Positions 26,287 through 33,604 of a stretch of 35,476 nucleotides of DNA are shown here, one piece after another. The notes under the pieces are model-generated. The model worked only from the letters and a program-made list of their open reading frames with translations. It did no database searches and was not told where the DNA came from. How positions within the stretch are numbered: the first letter of the stretch is position 1; the number at the start of each line of letters is the position of its first letter. This DNA comes from an uncultured Acidimicrobiaceae bacterium (GTDB taxonomy: Bacteria; Actinomycetota; Acidimicrobiia; Acidimicrobiales; Ilumatobacteraceae). The stretch lies in NCBI GenBank assembly GCA_903919455.1, contig CAIXIJ010000075.1, positions 1 to 35,476 on the forward strand, written 5' to 3'. The position numbers and the translations under genes are program-made.

Positions 26287-27036
26287 TCAGCCGCCGGTGG
26301 CCTTGGCCAGCGTGCCGAGGTAGAGCTCGATCACAGCGGGATCGGCGAGCAACTCGCGCCCCGAACCCGTGTAGGCGTTGGTGCCCTGGTCGAGCACATA
26401 GCCGCGGTCAACCACTTGCAGGCACCGGCGAGCGTTCTGCTCCACCATCAAGATGGCCACGCCGGTGTTGTTGATCGCGCGGCAGTTGAGGAACACCTCG
26501 TCCTGCAGGTGCGGCGAGAGACCGGCCGACGGCTCGTCGAGCAACAGCAGCGACGGCTCGAGCATCAATGCCCGACTCATGGCCACCATCTGGCGCTCGC
26601 CGCCCGACAGCGAGCCCGCACGCGAGTCCTTGCGCTGCAGTAGCCGCGGGAACAGTTCGGTGACGTAGGCGAAGCGCTGCTTGAACACCTTCGGACGCAA
26701 GTAGCAGCCCATCTCGAGGTTCTCCACGACCGTGAGGCTGGGGAACACGTTCTTGGTCTGCGGCACATAGCCAACGCCGCGGCTCACTAGCTCGTGGGCC
26801 TTCTTGCCGGTGATGTCGGCACCGTTGAGCAGCACGTTGCCCGAGCGCACGGTGCACTGACCAAGCACAGCCTTCAGCATGGTGGACTTGCCGGCGCCGT
26901 TGGGGCCGATGATGCCCACGAACTCCCCCGGGTTCACCACGAGGTTGCATCCGTCGAGGATGTTCACTTCCGGGATGTAGCCGGCCACCAACTCGGTTGC
27001 CAGCAGGACGGGCTGCGTGCCCTCGATGATGGTCAC
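26287..27036 (-). CDS. livF: Branched-chain amino acid-type ABC transporter ATP-binding protein (LivF)
   Basis: One of two cytoplasmic ATPases powering the transporter. 249 residues: Walker A GPNGAGKST (44-52), Q-loop region VGYVPQTKNVFPSLTV, signature SLSGGERQM, Walker B LLLLDEPSAGLSP and a switch region EQNARR where the usual switch His is Asn-flanked, as is common in LivF. GTG start at 27036 overlaps the livG stop as GTGA. Last gene of the operon, followed by a hairpin terminator. Confidence 0.94.
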   Translation of the reverse strand: MTIIEGTQPVLLATELVAGYIPEVNILDGCNLVVNPGEFVGIIGPNGAGKSTMLKAVLGQCTVRSGNVLLNGADITGKKAHELVSRGVGYVPQTKNVFPSLTVVENLEMGCYLRPKVFKQRFAYVTELFPRLLQRKDSRAGSLSGGERQMVAMSRALMLEPSLLLLDEPSAGLSPHLQDEVFLNCRAINNTGVAILMVEQNARRCLQVVDRGYVLDQGTNAYTGSGRELLADPAVIELYLGTLAKATGG

Positions 27037-27908
27037 ATGTCCTCCAGAAGACTTTTGCCCTGATGAGCGCCAAGGTAGGCATCGATCACCGCAGGGTTCG
27101 ACGAGATCTGATCGGGAGTGCCTTCGGCAATGATCATGCCTTCGGCCATCACGATCACCCAGTCGGAGATGTCGTGGACCATGTCCATGTCGTGCTCCAC
27201 GAACAGCACCGTCATGCCCTCGTCGCGCAGCCCCTTGATGTGCTGGTTGAGGCTTTGCTTCAGCGCTGGGTTCACGCCGGCCATCGGCTCGTCGAGCATC
27301 ACCAGCTTCGGATTCGTCATCAGCGCTCGCGACATCTCGAGCAACTTGCGTTGTCCGCCCGACAAGGTGCCCGCGTACTCGTTGCGCATGTGATCGAGCT
27401 TGAAGCGGGCCAGCAGCGCGTCGGCGCGGGCTTCGATCTCACGTTCCTGGGCCATCCAGGTGAACGGCAGCAAACCGTTCCACCACTTCTCGCCCTTCTG
27501 ACCGGTGGCACCGAGCTTCATGTTCTCGATGACCGACATTTTCGTGAGGCTCTTGGTGAGCTGGAACGTGCGCACCATGCCCATATCGGCCGTCTTGTGC
27601 GCCTGCACACCCTCGAGGTCTTTGCCGTCGAACCACCACTTGCCGGTGTCGGGCGTGTCGAACGCCGTCATCAGGTTGAAGAAGGTGGTCTTTCCAGCAC
27701 CGTTAGGACCGATGAGCGCCGTGATCGAGCCGCGCTGGATCTCCACTCGCTCCACGTCGACGGCGGTGATACCACCGAACGACCGGCGCACTCCTTCGGC
27801 AGTCATGATGGGGTCGGGCTTGGCGACGCCAGGTTCCGGGGCAACATTGGCGAGAGCCGCACGTGCAATGCGAGCGGTCTCGCTGAGGGTTTGCTCGTCA
27901 GCGGCCAT
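27033..27908 (-). CDS. livG: Branched-chain amino acid-type ABC transporter ATP-binding protein (LivG)
   Basis: Second ATPase of the transporter. 291 residues: Walker A GPNGAGKTT, RTFQLTKSLTKMSV Q-loop, signature TLSGGQRKL, Walker B LVMLDEPMAGVNP, and switch His in VEHDMDMVHD. A roughly 33-residue N-terminal extension (SETARIARAALANVAPEPG) precedes the usual start; it is Ala-rich and likely helical, function unknown. Overlaps the livM end by 11 bases and livF by 4. Confidence 0.94.
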   Translation of the reverse strand: MAADEQTLSETARIARAALANVAPEPGVAKPDPIMTAEGVRRSFGGITAVDVERVEIQRGSITALIGPNGAGKTTFFNLMTAFDTPDTGKWWFDGKDLEGVQAHKTADMGMVRTFQLTKSLTKMSVIENMKLGATGQKGEKWWNGLLPFTWMAQEREIEARADALLARFKLDHMRNEYAGTLSGGQRKLLEMSRALMTNPKLVMLDEPMAGVNPALKQSLNQHIKGLRDEGMTVLFVEHDMDMVHDISDWVIVMAEGMIIAEGTPDQISSNPAVIDAYLGAHQGKSLLEDM

Positions 27909-29094
27909 CGAGCGCCATCTCCTTCTTGTTGCCGAACAGGCCCTGCGGCCTGAACACCATCAGGAACACCAGCATGAGACCGATGACCACCTGCACGTAC
28001 ACACCGATGTGGCTGGACTCGGTGATGAGCGGAATGCCAAAGATGTCGACGTGACCGCCCCAGCTCTTGGTGAGCTCGTTGAGGAATGCGTCAACGAACG
28101 ACAGGATGCCCCAGAACAGCATGGGGCCGACGATGGAACCAGAGACCTTGGCGAGACCGCCGAGCACCAACGCTGTGAGCACGTAGAACGTGACATCACG
28201 GCTGTAGTTGTCGGGCTGCACCGAGCCTCGGCTCACCGAGAACATGATGCCCGAGAACGTGGCGATGACGCCGCCGAGGATAAGCGCCTGCAGCTTGTAC
28301 GAGTACACGTTCTTGCCCAAGCTGCGAACGGCGTCCTCATCTTCACGGATGCCCTTGATCACACGGCCCCAGGGGCTGCGCATGAGCATGTAGATGAACC
28401 CGGCGATGATTGCCGCAAGGATCCAGCCCACCACGAGGCTCTTGAACGACAGACCGTCGTACTCTGTCTGCTTCGAAGCGACCAGGAGGAAGACCATCAC
28501 TGCTACGCCGCAGATGATCCACTTGCTCTGAAAGCCTTGGCGCTCTTCCTTCGCCCACTTCTGCGCCAGCATGTGGCCAAGCAGCACCGAGCACACTGCG
28601 AAGGAAACCAGCAGGAGCACGGCGCCGATGGCGTTCACGCTGTCGGAGAACGGGTACAGCGAGTACTTCGATGAGGGGTTGAACGGCGTTCTGTTCACGA
28701 ACGAGTTCGCGAACTGGTTGATGCCGTCGGAGCCACCGAAGTACTTCTTGAACGTCACCGAGCGCACAATGAGCCGCACACACTCGGCGAGCGCGATGGT
28801 GACGATGGCCAGATAGTCGGCTCTCAGACGCAGCGTGGGTACGCCCATGATGAGGCCGAAGATCACGGCATACACCACGGCGATGGGGATGCCCCACCAG
28901 AAGCTGATGCCGTAGTAGTGGGCGGTCATGCCCACGGCGTATGCGCCGCAGGCCATGAACCCGGCTTGGCCGAAGTTCAGCAACCCTGCGTAGCCGAACT
29001 GCACGTTCAGGCCGATTGCCGACAGTGCGAAGTACATCGCGTTCACACCGAAGAAGGCGCTCAGCGTTGCGGAGAAGATGTTGCTCCAGTTCAT
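27898..29094 (-). CDS. livM: Branched-chain amino acid-type ABC transporter permease (LivM)
   Basis: Inner-membrane permease, 398 residues, about ten hydrophobic helices. FGYAGLLNFGQAGFMACGAY is the family signature near the N-terminus, and the cytoplasmic coupling loop reads SPWGRVIKGIREDEDAVRSL. The C-terminus MVFRPQGLFGNKKE is typical. An extracytoplasmic or loop insertion rich in Asn, Phe and Ser (VNRTPFNPSSKYSLYPF) sits about residues 130-150. Lies 9 bases after livH and overlaps livG by 11. Confidence 0.93.
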   Translation of the reverse strand: MNWSNIFSATLSAFFGVNAMYFALSAIGLNVQFGYAGLLNFGQAGFMACGAYAVGMTAHYYGISFWWGIPIAVVYAVIFGLIMGVPTLRLRADYLAIVTIALAECVRLIVRSVTFKKYFGGSDGINQFANSFVNRTPFNPSSKYSLYPFSDSVNAIGAVLLLVSFAVCSVLLGHMLAQKWAKEERQGFQSKWIICGVAVMVFLLVASKQTEYDGLSFKSLVVGWILAAIIAGFIYMLMRSPWGRVIKGIREDEDAVRSLGKNVYSYKLQALILGGVIATFSGIMFSVSRGSVQPDNYSRDVTFYVLTALVLGGLAKVSGSIVGPMLFWGILSFVDAFLNELTKSWGGHVDIFGIPLITESSHIGVYVQVVIGLMLVFLMVFRPQGLFGNKKEMALDGR

Positions 29095-29103
29095 CGGTCC
29101 TCC

Positions 29104-30456
29104 TCAGCCCACTCGCTCACGACGACCGAGGATGCCCTGCGGCCGCACCAACAACACGATGATCATGGCGACGTAAGCCGGCACGTTCTTCAGTTCGGAC
29201 GGCACGCCGTTGTGCAACCAGTCGAGCGGAGCGGGCCAGTTCTTGCCCGGCATGATGGGGATGCCCAACGTGCTCACTTCCACGAACAGGCCGATCACGA
29301 AGCTACCCACGAGGGCGCCGTAGGCCGAGCCGAGACCGCCGAGCGTGATACCGGCGAACATCAGGAACAGCAGATCGGAGCCGATGAACGGGCCCACACC
29401 TTCGTCGAGGCCGCGGAAGATGCCGCCGGTTGCGGCGAGCATGCCGCCCAGGATCCAGACCAGGCGGATGATCTTCTGGCTGTCGATACCGGTGCTGGAG
29501 GCCAGGTCGGGGTTGTCGCTCACCGCTCGGGTTGCCTTGCCGAGCCGCGTCTTCTGCAGCGCCAGCGCCACGCACACCAAAATGATGAGCGAGATGAACG
29601 CCGTGGTGGCGTCACGCGGCGTGACGCAGATTGGGCCGACCCGCTTGCAGTCCTGGTTGTTGAACGCTGCGAAGGTCTTCGTGCGACCGCCCAGGATGCG
29701 CAGGAAGACGTTCTTCAACACGATGGCCACGCCGACGGTGACCACCATTTGCGACACCAAGCCGATCTTGCGTTTGCGTAGCGGCGAGTAGATGAACTCG
29801 TTTTGTGCAAGGCCAAAGGCCCCGCCGGCGATGATGGCAACAGGGAACGCCAACCACGGCGTGATGGCGCGATCGGTGTTGAGGATGTAGGCGATCATGG
29901 CGCCAAAGGTGACCAACTCGCCGTGAGCGAAGTTGGTGAGTCCCGTGGTGCCGAAGATGAGGCTGAGACCGACAGCGCACATCGCGAGGATGAGTCCGAA
30001 GCGAGCTCCGTCGGCGAGTCGCTGAGCGAACTGCGACCACCACCCCACCGTGGCCCGGTTGGCTGCACCCGTGAAGTAGTTCACCGTCACGGTAGAGGTC
30101 ACGAAGGCGGCGCCCTGCACCTGGCGCTCAGCATCACCTTCCTGCAGCGCAAAGCCGTCGGGAAGCGTCGACTCATCGAGCGTGACGGTGTAGTCGGCCT
30201 TGGCCGGCAGCGTGATCAGGGCCACGCCCTTGGCATCGGTGACACCCTCGCCGACCGAGGCGCCTGACGCATCGGCGACGACGACCTTGACACCGGCGAC
30301 CGGCTCCTTCTTCGTCTTGCCGCCTGCGTCCTGCACCTGGTTCTGGACACGAACCTTCACAGCGAGATCGTCGGCGTGGGCCGGCTCAGCGAACATGCCG
30401 AACACGGCAAGGCCCACCAGCAGCAGTGCGACGAAGTGTTGTAGTCGTTTCTTCAA
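29104..30456 (-). CDS. livH: LivH-type permease with N-terminal signal peptide and extracytoplasmic beta-sandwich-like domain
   Basis: Permease partner of LivM. About 450 residues. A signal-like segment (9-25, VALLLVGLAVFG) ends in AHADD. Residues 31-125 resemble a Cna-B or carboxypeptidase-regulatory fold (EPVAGVKVVVADASG, GVTDAKGVALITLP, YTVTLDESTLPDGF). The LivH core follows from about residue 150, with GLSLIFGTTGLTNFAHGE and the coupling loop KATRAVSDNPDLASSTG. Canonical LivH is about 300 residues and lacks the first 130. The TTG at 30456 was chosen for its AGGGGA ribosome binding site and because it begins exactly at a MKKRLQ-type signal; a GTG at 30474 is an alternative. First gene of livHMGF. 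Confidence 0.87.
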   Translation of the reverse strand: MKKRLQHFVALLLVGLAVFGMFAEPAHADDLAVKVRVQNQVQDAGGKTKKEPVAGVKVVVADASGASVGEGVTDAKGVALITLPAKADYTVTLDESTLPDGFALQEGDAERQVQGAAFVTSTVTVNYFTGAANRATVGWWSQFAQRLADGARFGLILAMCAVGLSLIFGTTGLTNFAHGELVTFGAMIAYILNTDRAITPWLAFPVAIIAGGAFGLAQNEFIYSPLRKRKIGLVSQMVVTVGVAIVLKNVFLRILGGRTKTFAAFNNQDCKRVGPICVTPRDATTAFISLIILVCVALALQKTRLGKATRAVSDNPDLASSTGIDSQKIIRLVWILGGMLAATGGIFRGLDEGVGPFIGSDLLFLMFAGITLGGLGSAYGALVGSFVIGLFVEVSTLGIPIMPGKNWPAPLDWLHNGVPSELKNVPAYVAMIIVLLVRPQGILGRRERVG

Positions 30457-30477
30457 CTGGTCCCCTGGGTTCACCCG

Positions 30478-30506
30478 TTGTTACCGATCCGGACACAACC
30501 GGTCAG
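30478..30506 (-). promoter_or_regulatory. Putative promoter of the livHMGF operon
   Basis: On the minus strand CTGACC (30501-30506), a 17-base spacer and TAACAA (30478-30483) form a -35/-10 pair. Transcription would begin near 30471, just upstream of the AGGGGA ribosome binding site for the TTG start. The TAACA core is shared with the binding-protein promoter at 24687. Confidence 0.4.
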
Positions 30507-30597
30507 CGGCGTATTTGAGCCGGTGAAGGCATCGTGCGTCAATACTGCGCGCCCAATGTTCATAAATCCCCACTCGGGAGCTTGCCACACCCACGGC

Positions 30598-30603
30598 TAC
30601 GGT
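30598..30603 (+). promoter_or_regulatory. Putative -10 box of the second RHG phosphatase gene
   Basis: TACGGT followed by 6 nt and the GTG at 30610; leaderless arrangement, and it decides the start against the longer open frame from 30478. Confidence 0.5.
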
Positions 30604-30609
30604 GGCGCC

Positions 30610-31290
30610 GTGACGCAGTTCGACAGCACCCAGGCCGTTCCACAACCCACTCTGGGCGCACCCGATGCGAACGAGTGCGAGGTGCTACTCATTCGTCACG
30701 GCCGTTCGGCCGATGTCGTGCCGGGTTCTGCTGAGTCCGCTGATCCGCCGCTGCACGACATTGGGGAGCGGCAAGCGGACCAATTGGCGTTGCGCCTCGG
30801 GAGCAAGACCATTCATGCGGTGTACAGCTCACACCTTGCGCGTGCCCGACAGACCGCCGCACCGCTGGCGCGGCCACGCGCACTTGAGGTGGGCATTTAT
30901 GAGGATCTCGAGGAGGTGCGGATGGGCGAATGGGGCAACGGCGAGTTTCGCCGACGCGCCTACATCCGCGATCCGGAATGGGTTGCCTGGAGTCTCACTG
31001 GCCGCTGGGATGGCATTCCAGGAGGCGAGGGCGATCAATCGCTCCGCACGCGAGTTGCGGCAGTGGTGGACCAGCTCGCCACGGAGCACCAAGGACAGAC
31101 CATTGCGGTCGTCGCGCACGGCGGCGCCATCAACGCGTATGTGGCGCACCTTCTCGGTACGCATCGAACGATGCTGTTCTCGTGCGAGAACACCAGTGTC
31201 ACCACGGTGCGGCTACTAGCTGGACGCCCAACGCTGATGGCGGTGAACGACTGCCATCACCTGTACGACCCAGTACTCGGTCAGACCTGA
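30610..31290 (+). CDS. Histidine phosphatase family protein (second paralogue)
   Basis: 226 residues. VLLIRHGRS holds the catalytic His, YSSHLARARQTAAPLA the conserved Arg, GEWGNGEFRRRAY the acid region and VAHGGAINAYVAHLLG the second His. The same family as the gene at 16336 and similar at the ends, but longer by about 20 residues at the N-terminus. Substrate unknown. Start taken as the GTG 6 nt after a TACGGT box. Followed after 20 bases by a separately promoted oxidoreductase gene. Confidence 0.88.
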   Translation: MTQFDSTQAVPQPTLGAPDANECEVLLIRHGRSADVVPGSAESADPPLHDIGERQADQLALRLGSKTIHAVYSSHLARARQTAAPLARPRALEVGIYEDLEEVRMGEWGNGEFRRRAYIRDPEWVAWSLTGRWDGIPGGEGDQSLRTRVAAVVDQLATEHQGQTIAVVAHGGAINAYVAHLLGTHRTMLFSCENTSVTTVRLLAGRPTLMAVNDCHHLYDPVLGQT

Positions 31291-31298
31291 CGCTCGGG

Positions 31299-31304
31299 TA
31301 CGTT
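31299..31304 (+). promoter_or_regulatory. Putative -10 box of the nitronate-monooxygenase-like gene
   Basis: TACGTT, 6 nt, ATG at 31311. It lies in the 20-base gap after the phosphatase gene, suggesting the oxidoreductase is transcribed independently and leaderless. Confidence 0.5.
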
Positions 31305-31310
31305 CGCAGG

Positions 31311-32255
31311 ATGAGCGAGCGCCCCTCACCCGTACGCACCCGTGTCAGTGAATTGCTGGGGGTCGACTACCCCATCGTCCAAGCCCCGATGGGCTGGATT
31401 GCACGCAGCCAACTTGCGTCAGCAGTCAGTAATGCCGGTGGCATGGGCATCATCGAGACCTCCAGCGGCGAGCTCGACAACGTGCGCGACGAGATCCTGA
31501 AGATGCGTGATCTCACCGACAAACCATTCGGCGTGAACATTGCCCAGGCGTTCGTGCGCGACCCCAAGATCGTGGATTTCGTGGTGAGCCAGAACGTGAA
31601 GTTCGTCACCACTTCGGCTGGCGACCCCACCAAGTACACCGGCCAACTCAAGGAAGCCGGCCTCACCGTCTTCCACGTGGTGCCCACGCTGGCAGCTGCG
31701 TTGAAGGCAGTCGACGCCGGCGTCGATGGTTTGGTGGTGGAAGGTGGCGAGGGCGGCGGATTCAAGAATCCGCGCGACGTTGCCACGATGGTGCTGTTGC
31801 CGCTGGTGGCCAGCAAGGTGAGCGTGCCGATCATTGCTGCCGGCGGCATCACCGACGGCTACAGCATGGCTGCTGCCTTCGCGCTGGGTGCCACCGGCGT
31901 TCAGATGGGCACTCGCATGGTCAGCGCAGCCGAGTCGCCCGTGCACGAGAATTGGAAGAACGCCATCATCGGAGCGGCGGAGACTGACACGGTGTTTCTG
32001 AACCGGTTCAGCCGTCCGGCGCTTCGGGCCCTGCGCACCGAGCGCACCACTCAGCTCGAGCATGAGGACCACGTGGACCTCAGCGTGTTCGGTCGCACTC
32101 AGGAGCTCTACTTCGGTGGCGACATGGAAGCTGCGATCGCCCTCACCGGACAGGTGGCTGGTCGAATCGAGTCGGTGGAACCGGTGGCCTCGATCCTGCA
32201 CAGCACCGTGCACGAGTTTCGGCAGCGGCTCGCGTCGTTGCAACAGTTCGCATAA
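31311..32255 (+). CDS. Nitronate monooxygenase/2-nitropropane dioxygenase-like FMN protein
   Basis: 314-residue TIM-barrel flavoprotein: YPIVQAPMGWIARSQLA at the N-terminus, GGMGIIETSS, then IIAAGGITDGYSMAAAFALG and VQMGTRMV binding FMN phosphate. In characterised nitronate monooxygenases and FabK the catalytic His sits in an EAGGHxG motif; here the same position reads EGGEGGGFKNP with no His. The reaction is therefore uncertain: it may be an enoyl-reductase-like or other FMN enzyme. ATG at 31311 is supported by the TACGTT box. The open frame upstream to 30930 is antisense-independent noise in the phosphatase gene. Confidence 0.86.
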   Translation: MSERPSPVRTRVSELLGVDYPIVQAPMGWIARSQLASAVSNAGGMGIIETSSGELDNVRDEILKMRDLTDKPFGVNIAQAFVRDPKIVDFVVSQNVKFVTTSAGDPTKYTGQLKEAGLTVFHVVPTLAAALKAVDAGVDGLVVEGGEGGGFKNPRDVATMVLLPLVASKVSVPIIAAGGITDGYSMAAAFALGATGVQMGTRMVSAAESPVHENWKNAIIGAAETDTVFLNRFSRPALRALRTERTTQLEHEDHVDLSVFGRTQELYFGGDMEAAIALTGQVAGRIESVEPVASILHSTVHEFRQRLASLQQFA

Positions 32256-32265
32256 ATGTGCTGAA

Positions 32266-32285
32266 TTGCGCGCGCAGCGCGCGAA
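32266..32285 (+). other. GC palindrome after the nitronate-monooxygenase-like gene
   Basis: CGCGCG-CAG-CGCGCG with flanking TTG and AA, 14 bases after the stop at 32255. It could be a weak transcription terminator (no U-tract follows) or an operator for the next gene, whose extended -10 box begins 6 bases after it. Confidence 0.45.
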
Positions 32286-32288
32286 TCG

Positions 32289-32297
32289 TGCTAGTAT
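32289..32297 (+). promoter_or_regulatory. Putative extended -10 promoter
   Basis: TGCTAGTAT is a TGN-TATAAT-like extended -10 element. The position 17 bases upstream is inside the GC palindrome and gives no -35 hexamer, which fits an extended -10 promoter. Leader about 45-50 nt with a GGAGG ribosome binding site at 32338-32342. Confidence 0.5.
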
Positions 32298-32350
32298 CTT
32301 GACGAACGGGCGGAGGCCGTGGGTTGTTGGCGTTCCCGGAGGTCCCCCAC

Positions 32351-32590
32351 ATGGCTGCACTGCTCGTTCAATTCAAAGCACTTGTTCGCATCGCGCTGTA
32401 CCTCGCGCTGGCGTACATCGTCATCCAACTCTGGCAAGACCCTTCGGGCGCCGCAACGGCGACCAAAGACTTGATCGGTAGCGTCGGGCACTTCTTTGCG
32501 TCGATCATCGACAAGGTGGGTCAATTCGTGAAGAGCCTGGGTAACCACTCCTCCACACCCGCGGCTCCGGTGGCTCCCGCCACCCCCTGA
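32351..32590 (+). CDS. Small single-pass membrane protein, unknown
   Basis: 79 residues: a short amphipathic start, one membrane helix (VRIALYLALAYIVIQLW, about 12-28), a mixed middle with a second amphipathic helix (IGSVGHFFASIIDKVGQFV) and an Ala/Pro-rich tail (PAAPVAPATP). No family recognised. GGAGG at 32338-32342 fixes the ATG at 32351; a TTG at 32324 also opens the frame. Its stop lies 2 bases from the convergent ctaA stop. It has its own extended -10 promoter, suggesting a dedicated, possibly abundant small protein. Confidence 0.72.
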   Translation: MAALLVQFKALVRIALYLALAYIVIQLWQDPSGAATATKDLIGSVGHFFASIIDKVGQFVKSLGNHSSTPAAPVAPATP

Positions 32591-32592
32591 CA

Positions 32593-33567
32593 TCAGCGGG
32601 CGGCGGCCTGCTCGAGGATCGCGTCTGCTGAGCGTCGAACCAGCGTCGTACTGCACCACAACCATGCCGTGATACCCACCAGGGTGGTGGCACCGGCCAC
32701 GTGTACCAGCACCAGACCGGCGGGAAGTCCGGACGCGTACTGGACGTACCCCACCGTGCCCTGAACGCCAGCAGCAACGATCCATGCCGTCATCGGTGCA
32801 TCGAGCACCTCTCGGTCATGACGAAGACGACGCAGCCGCCACAGCAAGGAGAGGGCGATCGCAACGGTGATCCAGACGATGACGCCATGAATACGACTCA
32901 CCCACTGCAACGCATGACCGTTGATGTCGGTCTCGGTGCCCCAGAAACGCTTCGCCTTCTCGTCGCCGGCATGTGGACCGGTGCCGGTGACCACGGTGCC
33001 AGCCAGCACCGCAATCCAGGTCCAGACCACGAGCAGTCGAACGTGTTGACGCACGCGGGGCACCACCGACGGCACACGCTCACCTCCATCGGGTTCACCG
33101 GAGCGCACCAGCATCACGACGGCCGCCCACACCAGCACCATCGACAGCACGAAGTGCAATTGCACCGTGGCGGGATTTAAGTCTGCCCACACCACGACGG
33201 CGCCGACGATGCCCTGCGCCGGCACGCCAGCGAGCAGCACGAAGCCCAGCACCAGCAGGTCTTTGCGGCGAGGTCGGCGGTACCAGCCCGCCGCAGCAGC
33301 CAGGGCGACGGCGATGCACACGAGGAAGGTGATGAGCCGATTGACCTGTTCGATCGCCGAGTGGGCAGTGGAGAAGTCGACGACTTTGTCGGCGTTGCAG
33401 TTCGGCCAGTCGTCGCAGCCGAGGCCCGAGCCAGTGAGGCGCACCGCGGCGCCGCTGACGCAGATGAACGACAGCAGCACCAGCGCGAACACGCAGATGT
33501 TGCGGAACTCCTTGGGCGTGAACCCTTCAGTACGGACCCTGCGAACGTAGGCCGTCAGGCGTTGCAT
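32593..33567 (-). CDS. ctaA: Heme A synthase (CtaA/COX15)
   Basis: Oxidises the C8 methyl of heme O to the formyl group of heme A for aa3-type cytochrome oxidase. 324 residues with eight predicted membrane helices in two four-helix halves. The first outer loop has the paired cysteines C-x5-C in GCDDWPNC. The following helix reads HSAIEQVNR, so the ExxHR of Bacillus CtaA is ExxNR, a substitution I recall from actinobacterial members. Later His ligands lie in VQLHFVLS, SRIHGVIVW and VLVHVAGA. ATG at 33567 has GGAGG 7 nt upstream; the frame open to 33651 is not used. No cta partner genes are adjacent. Confidence 0.92.
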   Translation of the reverse strand: MQRLTAYVRRVRTEGFTPKEFRNICVFALVLLSFICVSGAAVRLTGSGLGCDDWPNCNADKVVDFSTAHSAIEQVNRLITFLVCIAVALAAAAGWYRRPRRKDLLVLGFVLLAGVPAQGIVGAVVVWADLNPATVQLHFVLSMVLVWAAVVMLVRSGEPDGGERVPSVVPRVRQHVRLLVVWTWIAVLAGTVVTGTGPHAGDEKAKRFWGTETDINGHALQWVSRIHGVIVWITVAIALSLLWRLRRLRHDREVLDAPMTAWIVAAGVQGTVGYVQYASGLPAGLVLVHVAGATTLVGITAWLWCSTTLVRRSADAILEQAAAR

Positions 33568-33604
33568 CGCTGCACCTCCGCAACAGAGGCTACGGGACCG
33601 CCGG

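Noticed and set aside
30456-30474. GTG at 30474 as start of the LivH fusion protein
   Set aside because: It has no ribosome binding site, while the TTG at 30456 has AGGGGA and begins a normal signal peptide. Kept as an alternative only.
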